Notes: generated by a model not told the origin, from the letters alone. A DNA stretch of 51,931 nt from Clostridia bacterium (GCA_016278615.1 JADQBM010000052.1:1-51931), one strand, 5' to 3'. Counted from the first letter of the stretch, positions 26,668 through 35,255 are shown. Program-made: numbers and translations.

Positions 26668-27057
26668 TTGGGCAAAATTTATGATACCAGTGATGAAAAA
26701 AAAGCAGATGATATGAACATAGTGAAACAACAAAGAGATCCCTTCCCTACGTTCCCAGAGAGACCGGGTATTCCAGAAAGACCTGAAAGGCCGGAAAGGC
26801 CTGAAAGACCTGAACGACCTGAAAGACCTGAAAGACCCGAAAGGCCAGAGAGACCCGAAAGGCCAGAAAGACCGGGTGGACCAGGGCAATTTCCGGGGCC
26901 AGGACCATTCCCAGGACCGGGGCCATTTCCGGGACCAGGACCATTTCCAGGACCAGACCATTTCCAGGGCCAGGACCATTTCCAGGGCCAGGACCATTTC
27001 CGGGACCAGGTCCGGGGCAGGCGCCTACATCTCCGCCTCCACGTTTTTCACCATTAG
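26668..27057 (+). CDS. Proline-rich repeat protein, frame lost in the repeat
   Basis: A TTG start 9 nt after GGAG opens a protein beginning MGKIYDTSDEKKADDMNIV. It continues into about a dozen ERP tripeptides and then FPGPGP repeats. At 26956 one G is missing relative to the repeat consensus, and translation continues out of frame (DHFQGQDHF...) to a stop at 27057, giving 129 residues. Restoring one base gives a product of about 199 residues ending in an aromatic-rich domain. Similar Pro-rich proteins with aromatic C-termini occur as surface or spore proteins in clostridia; that role is inferred. Confidence 0.7.
   Translation: MGKIYDTSDEKKADDMNIVKQQRDPFPTFPERPGIPERPERPERPERPERPERPERPERPERPERPERPGGPGQFPGPGPFPGPGPFPGPGPFPGPDHFQGQDHFQGQDHFRDQVRGRRLHLRLHVFHH
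26764..27020 (+). repeat. ERP and PGPGPF coding repeats
   Basis: Short tandem repeats: GAAAGACCT-like 9-mers encoding Glu-Arg-Pro (about 26770-26870), then 12-18-mers of CCAGGACCATTT type encoding Pro-Gly-Pro-Phe (about 26885-27015). The Phe units are nearly identical in DNA, so slippage is likely. Confidence 0.9.
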
Positions 27058-27266
27058 CGCCTCAGTATGAGTCCGGCTATTACGGTATAAGACGTTGTTT
27101 ATTTCGCAACACTTATATATGGCTATATTACAGAGACAGCTTTTGGTTCTATCCAATATTTGTAGGTCCTCAATGGATTTTTGGATACCGTTGGAGTTGG
27201 GAAAGATTTAGATGGACTTTCTCTTTTGTGGAATTAAGACAGATACTTTCATATCAGTGCTATTAA
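26958..27266 (+). pseudogene. Out-of-frame C-terminal part of the proline-rich protein
   Basis: In the +1 frame after position 26957 the repeats resume (PFPGPGPFPGPG), followed by GQAPTSPPPRFSPLAPQY. An aromatic-rich domain then follows: YYGIRRCLFRNTYIWLYY, FWFYPIFVGPQWIFGYRWSW and a C-terminal SYQCY, with stop TAA at 27264-27266. The domain resembles the C-terminal domain of clostridial proteins that follow a collagen-like or Pro-rich region. No start codon or ribosome binding site of its own is visible, so it is expressed only after a frameshift or if the deletion is an error. Confidence 0.75.
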
Positions 27267-27270
27267 ACTC

Positions 27271-27298
27271 AAGGGGGCACTCTGTCCCCTTCTTTTAT
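27271..27298 (+). terminator. Terminator of the proline-rich gene
   Basis: AAGGGG (27271-27276) pairs with CCCCTT (27286-27291), followed by CTTTTATT. It begins 5 bp after the stop of the restored frame and well after the premature stop, which supports 27266 as the original gene end. Confidence 0.7.
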
Positions 27299-27315
27299 TG
27301 ATGTCATTTAGTTTT

Positions 27316-27828
27316 TTATAGGTATAAATCACTTGATTTAATCACTTGTACCCCTTCATCTTTCAATTTTTTATTCCATTCATGAATTAACTCTTCTGCC
27401 TTTTTATTAAAGCTACTATGTCCATCTTCAATCAATATGACTTTATTTCCCCTCTTTAAACCTCCTAAACATGCAGCCTTCACACATCCATGTGTAACCA
27501 ATCCAGTAATCACCAAGGTATTGATATCGTTTTTCTTGATATAATCTGGGAGTGTTTCTTCATCAAAGACATTACTTTTACTTTTGTTGATTGCTATATC
27601 ATTATCTGAGTATTCTAATTCTGAATGTATTTTCCATTCATTAGAACCTTCTTTAAGAATATTCTTATTTGTATGGCGAATAAAAATAATTGGATACTTT
27701 TTATCTCTGAACCTTCTGATTAATGTGTTAATGATTGAAATCAATTCTTCTTCTTTATAAACCTTCGTTCCCTTATTAAATAAACCTTGTTGTACATCTA
27801 AAATGATTAATGCTATATTTGATATCAT
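27316..27828 (-). CDS. Isochorismatase family cysteine hydrolase
   Basis: A 170-residue cysteine hydrolase of the isochorismatase/nicotinamidase superfamily. The catalytic triad is visible: Asp11 in LDVQQG, a lysine in AINKSKSNVF (near 82-84) and Cys115 in VTHGCVKA. Members hydrolyse amides or vinyl ethers; the substrate here is unknown. The start at ATG has AAGGAAGTGAAG upstream. It is convergent with the proline-rich gene and is not part of an operon. A second family member sits in the 34-51 kb cluster. Confidence 0.88.
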   Translation of the reverse strand: MISNIALIILDVQQGLFNKGTKVYKEEELISIINTLIRRFRDKKYPIIFIRHTNKNILKEGSNEWKIHSELEYSDNDIAINKSKSNVFDEETLPDYIKKNDINTLVITGLVTHGCVKAACLGGLKRGNKVILIEDGHSSFNKKAEELIHEWNKKLKDEGVQVIKSSDLYL

Positions 27829-27939
27829 ACTTCTTCACTTCCTTCTCATTATGATAATATTTTTTTTTAACTCTATTAAAACCTTGCAATACGTATGTTA
27901 AAGATATCAATACATTAATCTATCCTTTGTACAGCAGCT

Positions 27940-28452
27940 CTAGATAGTTTTCAATAGTGATGCTATTTTTCTTGCCTTTAGAAATAGAATTAATCCAAAT
28001 ATTATGGTTATTATTTTGAAACCAATCCTCCACTTTAATAAATTTAATGAATCTTCCATCATACCATTTTGTGTGTATACAAGAGCTAGTCCATCACCAA
28101 GAACTTGAAAATTGAAAAATACAATAATTAATCCTATTAATGAAAGTGCTAATGTTTGGATATCTACTAGCATTTCTTTACAATCATTTATTTCTTTTTT
28201 CTCGTAAGTATTATAGCTTGGAATAATAAAATTTGAAATCTTCTCAGTTTTAAACCAAAGTATAATTCCTACAATTAAATATAATACATGAGAAAACATT
28301 GCAAAAAATAAACTAAGATCCAAATTTGAATGCCAATCAGAATAAATCATTAACCTGTTACCTAAATATAAGGTCCCATCAGTTAGTCCCTTCATAATAA
28401 AATAAATACTTAGAACTTTTACTGAAATACATGCTATGTCTTTACTATTCAT
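27940..28452 (-). CDS. Hypothetical membrane protein
   Basis: A 170-residue protein with four predicted transmembrane helices: VKVLSIYFIMKGL, FAMFSHVLYLIVGIILWF, IQTLALSLIGLIIVFF and GFKIITIIFGLILFL. A charged cytoplasmic loop lies between the second and third (TYEKKEINDCKEM). No family or motif is recognised. It is a single gene with a run of AT-rich DNA before it (28453-28768), in which I see only weak promoter-like sequence for queG. Confidence 0.65.
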   Translation of the reverse strand: MNSKDIACISVKVLSIYFIMKGLTDGTLYLGNRLMIYSDWHSNLDLSLFFAMFSHVLYLIVGIILWFKTEKISNFIIPSYNTYEKKEINDCKEMLVDIQTLALSLIGLIIVFFNFQVLGDGLALVYTQNGMMEDSLNLLKWRIGFKIITIIFGLILFLKARKIASLLKTI

Positions 28453-28768
28453 TTTTTACCTTTTCTCCCCCTTTTTTCTTTTGAAATACCTTTTTTTCTA
28501 AACTCATCTTGCTTTGGTTTTAATCATTTATCTAAATCAGTTGTTTTGTTCTTTTGTTAAACTTCAACTCTCTCTGTAAAATTATACCATTTTATTTATT
28601 ATCGGGACAAGACTTATTATTCATTGAATATTATCTTTAAAATGAACCACTAAATTAAATTCTTTTTGTAGAGCCACCCTTGGTTTTTTTTATTCATAAC
28701 ATTTTTTCTTATAAAATATGTTAAACTTAAATCTAGTGTTAGAAGTTTAAATGAAAGGCATGATACAT

Positions 28769-29662
28769 ATGAACGATGTTAAAAAACGTATTGAGTTACT
28801 GGCACAAGAAGCTTTTATAGATGAAGTAAGGTATATTGATGCTGAGGATTTAGAACCAATAGAACTATTTCAAGGAAGACAACCTAAAAATCTCTTGCCA
28901 AATGCTAAGAGCATCATTCTTTTCAGTGTTTATATTGGCGCATTTTACTTTAAAAATTGGATTCCGGAAACCTATGTTAAGACCAGCAGGTTAGCGCTTT
29001 CAGGTTTTTATTTTAATGTTGCTGAGCCTTTAAAACCAATCCAGGAATATTTGATATCCAAAGGCCATCAAGCCTTTATATGTGATGGTTCTCTAGAAGC
29101 CAACTGTATTCCTCTTAAAAATGCTGCTGTAAAGGCTGGCCTTGGTTGGATAGGAAAGAACACATTGCTCATTAATCGCAAATACGGAAGCTGGCAGGCA
29201 TTAGGTGCAATCATCACAGATTTAGATCTTTCTGAGGAGTACCCCTTAGAGAAGAATTTATGCGGGACATGCACTGCCTGTATTTCCGCCTGTCCGTTGC
29301 ATGGATTAGATAAGCCCAGTCAGTTAGATAGAAGCGGTTGCCTTTCTAACTTATTAGAGGAAGAAGAAATTCCCGAGGAAGTACAATATATAAAACATAG
29401 CTATGTTTTAGAATGTGATATATGTCAAGAGGCATGTCCGTGGAATAAAACTCATACAAATAATCCCCTAGATACGCCCATGGGTAGAACGTTTACGAAC
29501 AAAAATGAACTTTTAAAGCTTTTTAAATATGAGGAACTTTTAAAGATGAATGAGACCGATTATTTAACAAAATTGGTTCCTAACCTTTCAGGGCTAATTA
29601 TTCCTTATGAAGTCTTTAGAAGAAACCTGATGCTTGTATATAATATGTACCAAACTGATTAG
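28769..29662 (+). CDS. queG: Epoxyqueuosine reductase QueG-like protein
   Basis: A 297-residue protein of the QueG family, which reduces epoxyqueuosine to queuosine in tRNA with a cobalamin and two [4Fe-4S] clusters. Signatures are KNAAVKAGLGWIGKNTLLIN near the centre, then CGTCTACISACPLHGL and CDICQEACPWN for the two clusters. The ATG at 28769 is preferred; another in-frame ATG lies 18 bases earlier. The protein lacks the longer C-terminal HEAT extension of some QueG proteins. No other queuosine gene is nearby, so the label rests on family resemblance. Confidence 0.8.
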   Translation: MNDVKKRIELLAQEAFIDEVRYIDAEDLEPIELFQGRQPKNLLPNAKSIILFSVYIGAFYFKNWIPETYVKTSRLALSGFYFNVAEPLKPIQEYLISKGHQAFICDGSLEANCIPLKNAAVKAGLGWIGKNTLLINRKYGSWQALGAIITDLDLSEEYPLEKNLCGTCTACISACPLHGLDKPSQLDRSGCLSNLLEEEEIPEEVQYIKHSYVLECDICQEACPWNKTHTNNPLDTPMGRTFTNKNELLKLFKYEELLKMNETDYLTKLVPNLSGLIIPYEVFRRNLMLVYNMYQTD

Positions 29663-29700
29663 GCTGAAACAAAATTAAAAAGAATTCCCAAGAGACAGCA

Positions 29701-29731
29701 AAAAAGTCATTCTAGAATTGAATGACTTTTT
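29701..29731. terminator. Terminator after queG
   Basis: AAAAAGTCATTC (29701-29712) pairs with GAATGACTTTTT (29720-29731), a perfect 12-bp stem. Its A/T flanks allow termination on both strands between convergent units. Confidence 0.8.
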
Positions 29732-29781
29732 ATCATTTACTCTATTTTTGTTTACTAACAACACAAAAATTTTTTTTGATT

Positions 29782-30120
29782 TCAATATGAAACATATGCC
29801 GCTGCTTTTACAAGTCGTTTTATATCCCTAAGTCCAATTTTTCCTGTAAAATACTGATTTTCTTTATTCACTCTATCAAGTTTACTACATAATTCATCTG
29901 CATTAGCTTTTGAAACCATCTCCGTATTATTATATCCTGTGGAAAATAATACCCTAGCTACAATTGGACTAATCCATTGTATTCTTGTGAGATCAATCAA
30001 AACATGAATAGATTCAATAAACTCTTGATCAAATCCTAGGTCATCAATCATTTTTGATTTTGTTTCAGGAGAGCTCAAGGATTCAAATAATAGAACCGAA
30101 TTCTTATAACCAATATTTTC
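29782..30120 (-). pseudogene. 5'-truncated DUF4332 gene remnant
   Basis: The frame reads ENIGYKNSVLLFESLSSPET, then DDLGFDQEFIE, TRIQWISPIVARVLFSTGYN and KIGLRDIKRLVKAAAYV, which matches the C-terminal helix-hairpin-helix half of DUF4332 proteins. The frame is open up to a TGA at 30121-30123, ten bases before the end of the upstream acetyltransferase gene. The N-terminal half is therefore missing. The only possible start is a TTG at 30078 without a ribosome binding site. It looks like a remnant left by a deletion, though a short expressed protein cannot be excluded. Confidence 0.65.
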
Positions 30121-30131
30121 TCAATCGCTCA

Positions 30132-30698
30132 TTATTCGGTTGTTTTTATTAGCACTTCAGTATCCTCAAATCCATAGTCACCATCCCCATATTCACTTAT
30201 ATATTCAGGGATTAAATAATCATTAATAGTTTTTTGCCTCTCATCTTTTTCTACTTTTTTAAAGCCGGCTTTTTCATATGCCCTAATGGCACGAGTATTT
30301 CTAACAGAAGGTCTAATAATAAAATTCTTAATATTGTAAACTGCTTCTAGATATTCGCACAGATTAATTAAAGCGTTTGTACCATAACCTTTTCCGCAGT
30401 ATTCTTTACTCTTTAGCCAGATGTCTAATTCTGCCGCCTGTGGCTTGAGATGGAAGCAAGCATAGCAAAGACAGCCAATCTCCTCCATATCATTATTAAT
30501 TATCATAACTGATCCCTTTTTTCTAGTTTCTTCTAAATAATAGAAATCCTCAAAGTCTTCTTTAAACTCAGACCAATCAGGAATAGGACTATTGGGATAA
30601 TCTGGATTACCCATATGCATTTGAGCTGTATCAGACAAACAAAGCCATTCATATGATTTATACTTTTCAGATATACTTGCGTGTCTAAATCTAATCAT
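30132..30698 (-). CDS. GNAT family N-acetyltransferase (RimJ/RimL type)
   Basis: A 188-residue acetyltransferase of the Acetyltransf_3 type. Key segments are ELDIWLKSKEYCGKGYGTNA (motif A, with the acetyl-CoA loop GKGYGT) and NTRAIRAYEKAGFKKVEKDE (motif B). Its layout, with a long N-terminal acceptor region, resembles aminoglycoside 6'-acetyltransferases and their relatives, but a resistance role cannot be assigned from sequence. The start has AAGGAGAAAAAATT upstream. It is followed directly by the truncated DUF4332 remnant. Confidence 0.82.
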   Translation of the reverse strand: MIRFRHASISEKYKSYEWLCLSDTAQMHMGNPDYPNSPIPDWSEFKEDFEDFYYLEETRKKGSVMIINNDMEEIGCLCYACFHLKPQAAELDIWLKSKEYCGKGYGTNALINLCEYLEAVYNIKNFIIRPSVRNTRAIRAYEKAGFKKVEKDERQKTINDYLIPEYISEYGDGDYGFEDTEVLIKTTE

Positions 30699-30802
30699 AA
30701 TTTTTTCTCCTTAACTATTTTAATAGAAATCAATCATTGGTTTTAAAGCAAAGATCCCCAGTTTCTTTATCTAATTTGAAAAGACCGTTAACATGGTTTT
30801 TA

Positions 30803-31627
30803 TCATCTTTTTTGCTCTTCGATATTTTTGGCACTAATCTCTGGATGAACATATCTACCGCTTTTCTCTGTATAAAGTCCCTTTACTAAAACCGACTGTA
30901 TAGGACAAAAATTGAAACAAGCATAGCAATAATAACATTGAACTGCCGTTGACCAGGCTGGTTTATGCTCGACCATCTTAACTTTTTTTGATAAACAGAC
31001 TTTTTCACAGATGCCACAACCGTTGCAATTATAATCTGCATAGAAAGGAATCTCATTTTTAATGTTTTTAGTCAACGATGACATGATGGGCTCGAGAAAA
31101 TAATAATGAAAAACAGATACTCCCTCTTTATGGCGCTTTTCTTTATTAATAATACAATCCTTTATTAAATCAAGCTTTTTTTGGACTTTGCACTCCAAAT
31201 CATCTATCTTTTCTTTTTCTATTTTATTAATCCATTTTTTATCGGCAATAGGTCTTAAACCTGTTGGTGAATTATTGGCCATATTTATCATAAAAGATGC
31301 ATCTAATGTTTTCCCTTGTTTTTCTAATGCCTTCTTTGTAAAAGTATTTGCAGTACAAAAAGTCCCAATTCGAGTTACGATAGAAAAAGTATACGTACTT
31401 GATTTCAAATCCAGCTGGTTAATAAATTTCCTTATAGGTGCAGGTACTGATGTGAGATAAGTGGGAAAAACAAAACCTACTGTTTGAGCATTGGTTGTTA
31501 TTACATTATCTAAAGAGGCAATAATCGGTATCAATTTTATTTCTGGTATCCGCTTTTGTAATTCTTTTGCGACATGCAATGAATTCCCTGTCCCAGAAAA
31601 ATAATAGATTTCAATGTTATGCATCAT
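30803..31627 (-). CDS. EFR1-family flavodoxin-ferredoxin protein
   Basis: A 274-residue fusion. Residues 4-160 form a flavodoxin-like domain with the FMN phosphate loop YYFSGTGNSLHVAKEL. Two [4Fe-4S] motifs follow near the C-terminus: CNGCGICEKVCLSKKV and CYYCYACFNFCPIQSV. This is the EFR1 family arrangement, common in anaerobic Firmicutes and thought to move electrons between carriers; the partner is unknown. AAGGAGACGA precedes the start. It is 41 bp downstream of the DUF3795 gene and may be co-transcribed with it. Confidence 0.87.
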   Translation of the reverse strand: MMHNIEIYYFSGTGNSLHVAKELQKRIPEIKLIPIIASLDNVITTNAQTVGFVFPTYLTSVPAPIRKFINQLDLKSSTYTFSIVTRIGTFCTANTFTKKALEKQGKTLDASFMINMANNSPTGLRPIADKKWINKIEKEKIDDLECKVQKKLDLIKDCIINKEKRHKEGVSVFHYYFLEPIMSSLTKNIKNEIPFYADYNCNGCGICEKVCLSKKVKMVEHKPAWSTAVQCYYCYACFNFCPIQSVLVKGLYTEKSGRYVHPEISAKNIEEQKR

Positions 31628-31667
31628 TCGTCTCCTTTATATTTTGTACCAAAATGGTCCTCTTCTA

Positions 31668-32228
31668 TTATTTGCGTAGTTTTAATTTGTACATTTTCTT
31701 ATAGGCGATTTCATCTAATATCTTATGAAGAATTTCCGATTTGCCTTTAACATCTAAATCATTAGAATCATTTTTTGCTTTTAGTACTGCCTCTTCTAGT
31801 TCTTTAATTTCCATAACCGTTGCTGCAATACAATAATAGCTTTTTGAACGCCCCTCATTAAAATTATCTAACATATCTTTAAGAATTTCTTCCCGTTTGT
31901 TTTGATTTCTCAGAAATAGTTCAATTCCATTATTTTGTATAAAACGAATGTCATCCTCAAGCTTTTGATAACACTTAAACGAATCACCTTTCTTTCCTGC
32001 TTCTCTATGTTTTTCCCATTTTTCACAATTAACGCTTTCATTGCATTCCCAACAAAATTCAATTCCTTTTTTCTTTACAGCACAGGTAATAAACTTGCAA
32101 CCTAAGCCCATTCTTGTCTCAGATTTACATCCTTCACATTTGCTTTTACTTTTACTATCCATATGATACATCGGGCATAAATTGCAAGAAAGACCACATA
32201 TACCTATTTGGGGGTATTTTATTTCCAT
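31668..32228 (-). CDS. DUF3795 domain protein
   Basis: A 186-residue cysteine-rich cytosolic protein. The N-terminal 75 residues match the DUF3795 pattern: IGICGLSCNLCPMYHM, KCEGCKSETRMGLGC, CAVKKKGIEFCWECNE. The paired cysteines probably bind zinc or an Fe-S cluster. The C-terminal half is helical and without recognisable features. Function is unknown; a redox or metal-related role with the following flavodoxin-ferredoxin is possible but inferred. GGAGGTATC precedes the start. Confidence 0.8.
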   Translation of the reverse strand: MEIKYPQIGICGLSCNLCPMYHMDSKSKSKCEGCKSETRMGLGCKFITCAVKKKGIEFCWECNESVNCEKWEKHREAGKKGDSFKCYQKLEDDIRFIQNNGIELFLRNQNKREEILKDMLDNFNEGRSKSYYCIAATVMEIKELEEAVLKAKNDSNDLDVKGKSEILHKILDEIAYKKMYKLKLRK

Positions 32229-32282
32229 ATTGATACCTCCTCCGTATCTTTTATTATAAATTTCTTTTTGCTTAACTTATAC

Positions 32283-32320
32283 AAAAAACCAGCCAACAAT
32301 TTCTCACTGCCAAGCTGGTT
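32283..32320 (-). terminator. Hairpin with T-run, possible terminator
   Basis: AACCAGC (32287-32293) pairs with GCTGGTT (32314-32320). On the minus strand it runs into TTTTTTG. It lies between sleL and the DUF3795 gene, so it could stop read-through into the latter. Confidence 0.5.
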
Positions 32321-32518
32321 CTCCAATCTCTTTTTATATGTATTCCCCCTCATAATTAATCCCTGATTCCTAACCTTAATTATAAGGTAAATTATGTAAG
32401 TATACAATATTTTGTCAGCATATCTTTTTGGATAATTTGTAGTTCGGGGTTTGAGGATTTAAGTTCATCGGAAAAGATAAAAGAATATAATCCTGAGTTC
32501 GACACTTGATAAATATAT

Positions 32519-32559
32519 AAAGCCTGCAAATCATTGATACCCAAGGATTTACAGGCTTT
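32519..32559 (-). terminator. Terminator after sleL
   Basis: AAAGCCTGCAAATC (32519-32532) pairs with GATTTACAGGCTTT (32546-32559), 14 bp with one G-T pair, then TTATATATTTATC on the minus strand. It begins 17 bp after the sleL stop. The 347-bp gap 32229-32575 holds this hairpin, the one at 32283-32320 and short reading frames I do not trust. Confidence 0.7.
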
Positions 32560-32575
32560 ATCCATTCTTTCTATA

Positions 32576-33862
32576 CTAATACTTTTTGATATCAAACATC
32601 TCTGACAGTATATACCAGGTAGCAGGCAATGGCTGACTAAGAATCCAGTAAAATACACCTCTAAGGTCATATTCCTTTACCAACTGATATTTTAAATAAT
32701 GACTTAGAGCATTTACGAACCATATTCTATGTTCATTTCCTGCAGCATCCACATAATCCATATAGGGCTGCCCTACCTCCACATCAAATTTTATGCTGGC
32801 ATTATATCTCTTTGCCAAATTCCAAACCTCTGGCAACGTAATTGCTCTGGCAAGATTCTGTGGCGTATCGGGCAATGTCCAATCATATCCGTATAAGGTC
32901 ATTCCCATTAAAATTTTATCTGGGGGTATGTTATTTTCAATAGCATAATCCAAAGCTCTTCTTACATATTCTAAAGGTGTAGTAGCCCTTGGAGGTCCTT
33001 CTCTCCACCCCCACTCGTAAGTCATTAAAGCAGCAATATCAATCAAAGGACCTAGGGCATTGTAATCAAAAAATCCAACCCAGTCCCTCTCTGCCCATTC
33101 TTCCCATTTCGGAGGCATGTTTAAAATTAGTTTTTTATTGTTATTATGAAGACTTTCTGAAAGGTCCTCAATAAAGCTTGTAAATATATCTCTATCCTCA
33201 GGATTTAGGTTTTCTATATCAATTATTACACCCTGAAGATCATATGTGCTAAGCAGAAACAAAATATTATTAATAAGATTTTCCCTTCTTGAGGGGTCTG
33301 ATAGTACAATATTGCCAAGTTCAGGGCTAAAGATCCCCTGTACAAGATTGGTTATTACAGGCATCATTAATACATTTTTCCTTCTTGCCACCAATAGAAT
33401 TTCTGCATCGATTGTTCCAATTACATCTCCTGTTTCAAGAAAGGGAAAATCAAATATTCCTAAATAGGTTAGATACTCCCCTAAGGAGTCTATTATATAG
33501 GTCTTATCCTGAACACTTGAAGGATTATAATATCCCAGAGTTTCTATTACAGGCTTATCCTCAGTAGCATCTTCTGAGACAATCAGCCTTTGCCCAAGGT
33601 AAATTGGGTAGGGAGGCCTTAGATTGTTTAGGAAAATGAGAGTGGCTATTGAAATATTAAATTTAGCTGCTATTGTCCGAAGAGAATCTCCTAGTTTGAC
33701 TGTATAGGTCTCCGCCCTACTTGGTATAACTAAGTCCATTCCTATAACTAAGTTACCTGAATCAGTTAACCCATTAACCTGAATAATTGACTGTACAGGA
33801 ACATTAAATCTTTGTGCTATTCGCCATAAACTATCCCCTGGCTTCACATTATAAATTTCCAT
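32576..33862 (-). CDS. SleL/YaaH-type spore peptidoglycan glycosidase
   Basis: A 428-residue protein with two N-terminal LysM domains (YNVKPGDSLWRIAQRFNVPV and YTVKLGDSLRTIAAKFNISI) and a glycosyl hydrolase 18 domain from about residue 105. The catalytic DxxDxDxE-type motif appears as LQGVIIDIENL, with the terminal glutamate as acid. This is the layout of SleL/YaaH, a cortical fragment-lytic N-acetylglucosaminidase used in spore germination. No signal peptide is present, as expected for a coat-assembled enzyme. The ATG at 33862 follows GTGTGGGG. Confidence 0.85.
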   Translation of the reverse strand: MEIYNVKPGDSLWRIAQRFNVPVQSIIQVNGLTDSGNLVIGMDLVIPSRAETYTVKLGDSLRTIAAKFNISIATLIFLNNLRPPYPIYLGQRLIVSEDATEDKPVIETLGYYNPSSVQDKTYIIDSLGEYLTYLGIFDFPFLETGDVIGTIDAEILLVARRKNVLMMPVITNLVQGIFSPELGNIVLSDPSRRENLINNILFLLSTYDLQGVIIDIENLNPEDRDIFTSFIEDLSESLHNNNKKLILNMPPKWEEWAERDWVGFFDYNALGPLIDIAALMTYEWGWREGPPRATTPLEYVRRALDYAIENNIPPDKILMGMTLYGYDWTLPDTPQNLARAITLPEVWNLAKRYNASIKFDVEVGQPYMDYVDAAGNEHRIWFVNALSHYLKYQLVKEYDLRGVFYWILSQPLPATWYILSEMFDIKKY

Positions 33863-34050
33863 AGTTTTACCCCACACCATTAAAATTATACATTATATAG
33901 ATATGCAATAAACAAGAAAAAAGACGCTGAACATATTTTTTACTTTAACTTATCAAAGAATAATTATAATGTAGTTTTCATCTCTTAGATTATTATTTTT
34001 AAGTCACAAAAATATTTTATTTTTTGTTTTGCATTTTCTTCAGAAATATT

Positions 34051-34110
34051 GTACACTTTTTGTATACAATAAAATATAACCATAATAAATTTACGTCAAG
34101 AATTATTCTG
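34051..34110 (+). promoter_or_regulatory. Candidate GntR operator upstream of lpdD-ubiX
   Basis: TGTACACTTTTTGTATACAA (34050-34069) contains the palindrome TTGTATACAA (34060-34069). GTCAAGAATTATTCTG follows at 34095-34110. Both strings recur almost exactly upstream of the GntR gene (51777-51841). They lie in the 305-bp gap between divergent sleL and lpdD, which otherwise shows only AT-rich sequence. Confidence 0.65.
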
Positions 34111-34167
34111 AACTCTGAATGATATGGTTAAAATGTAATAAAAATGAATTTCAGCGAGGGCACAACT

Positions 34168-34551
34168 ATGGAAATCACATTTGAAGAAACAAGGGGAAGG
34201 ATTCATGCTTCCCTACATTTAAACTCAATCGGACCTGATGCGCTAATAACTATCACTGGAGGAGATATGCCGCATATAGGTGTTGTATATACCGGTGGAA
34301 AAGATGGTATCTTCCAAAGGTCTGTTTTTGAGCATCATAAAGAAGAAATTATAGTTGAGAAAATTGCAATGGAATTATTAGCAGGGCAATGGTTTGAACA
34401 TTTTGTGGTTATTGGAGGAATTCATGTGCAAAAAATAAGTTTGGCAGAAATTAAAGAAGTTATTTCCATATCTGATATATTAAGGAATCGTATGAAAGAA
34501 TATTTAATTCAAAACCCACCATTCTCCATTATGGAAAAAGGGGCTGTTTAG
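34168..34551 (+). CDS. lpdD: LpdD-like prenylated-flavin chaperone
   Basis: A 127-residue protein resembling LpdD/PAC-type accessory proteins of UbiD-family decarboxylases. Visible family features are ALITITGGDMPHIGVV, FEHHKEEIIVEKIA and HFVVIGGIHVQKIS. It would help pass prenylated FMN to the UbiD enzyme or protect it. The ATG at 34168 is chosen because GAGGG lies 6-7 nt upstream; the ATG at 34144 lacks a ribosome binding site. It is one base from ubiX. The pair stands apart from ubiD but shares its putative operator, so a joint role is likely. Confidence 0.68.
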   Translation: MEITFEETRGRIHASLHLNSIGPDALITITGGDMPHIGVVYTGGKDGIFQRSVFEHHKEEIIVEKIAMELLAGQWFEHFVVIGGIHVQKISLAEIKEVISISDILRNRMKEYLIQNPPFSIMEKGAV

Positions 34552-35118
34552 ATGAAAAGGATTGTTGTTGGCATTTCTGGATCAACAAGTGTCATTTATG
34601 GCATACGACTAATTCAAACTCTTAAAGAACAGACTGATATTGAAATACATTTAGTTATGAGCAAATGGGCAGAAGAAAATATCCGAATAGAAACAAACTA
34701 TCTTCCAGAAGATATCCGTGCAATGGCAAACAGAGCTTATCTTCCTAACGAAATGGACGCTTCTATAGCTAGTGGTTCATTCCAGGTGGAAGGAATGATT
34801 ATTCTTCCATGCAGTATGAAAACCTTGAGCGCTGTAGCCAATGGATACTCCAATAATCTCATTACTAGAGCGGCTGATGTGATGATTAAAGAAAAGCGTT
34901 TATTAGTCATGAGCCCCCGTGAGACTCCCCTTAGCTCAATTCATTTAGAAAACATGTTGAGACTAAGCAGACTGGGAGTGTGTATTATTCCCCCTATACC
35001 CAGCTTTTACAGTCATCCAAAATCAATAGATGATTTAATACGTCATCATATTATGAAGATATTGGATCAGTTTAAAATCTCTGTGTATGAATCATGCCGT
35101 TGGAAAGGAAATTTATAA
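34552..35118 (+). CDS. ubiX: UbiX-family flavin prenyltransferase
   Basis: A 188-residue flavin prenyltransferase, which makes prenylated FMN from FMN and dimethylallyl phosphate for UbiD enzymes. It has IVVGISGSTSVIYGIR near the N-terminus, SGSFQVEGMIILPCSMKTLS around 75-94, and RETPLSSIHLENMLRLS near 122-138. The usual GASGA loop reads GSTSV, keeping a hydroxyl residue. It is the only intact copy in this window, as the second, within the main operon, is frameshifted. It therefore probably serves the UbiD at 37 kb. The C-terminal NL ending is normal for the family. Confidence 0.85.
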   Translation: MKRIVVGISGSTSVIYGIRLIQTLKEQTDIEIHLVMSKWAEENIRIETNYLPEDIRAMANRAYLPNEMDASIASGSFQVEGMIILPCSMKTLSAVANGYSNNLITRAADVMIKEKRLLVMSPRETPLSSIHLENMLRLSRLGVCIIPPIPSFYSHPKSIDDLIRHHIMKILDQFKISVYESCRWKGNL

Positions 35119-35255
35119 TACAATCTAAAGAAAAGTAAAATAGCCATTATCAGACATATAAACACCCTAAGATAGGGTTAGCTGAACGATTTAGCAATTC
35201 AGTGAAATATACATATTTTTGTTTTAAAAATTACTTTGACAACATCCATATAAAA

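Noticed and set aside
26659-26997. Minus-strand Trp/Ser/Phe-rich frame over the proline repeats
   Set aside because: It is the complement of the ERP and PGPGPF repeats, with no credible start and no family.
26764-27020. Short direct repeats as a CRISPR array
   Set aside because: Units are contiguous 9-18-mers in coding phase without spacers.
32392-32670. Minus-strand frame of 92 codons past sleL
   Set aside because: It overlaps the 3' end of sleL in another frame, runs through the sleL terminator hairpin, and has no good ribosome binding site.
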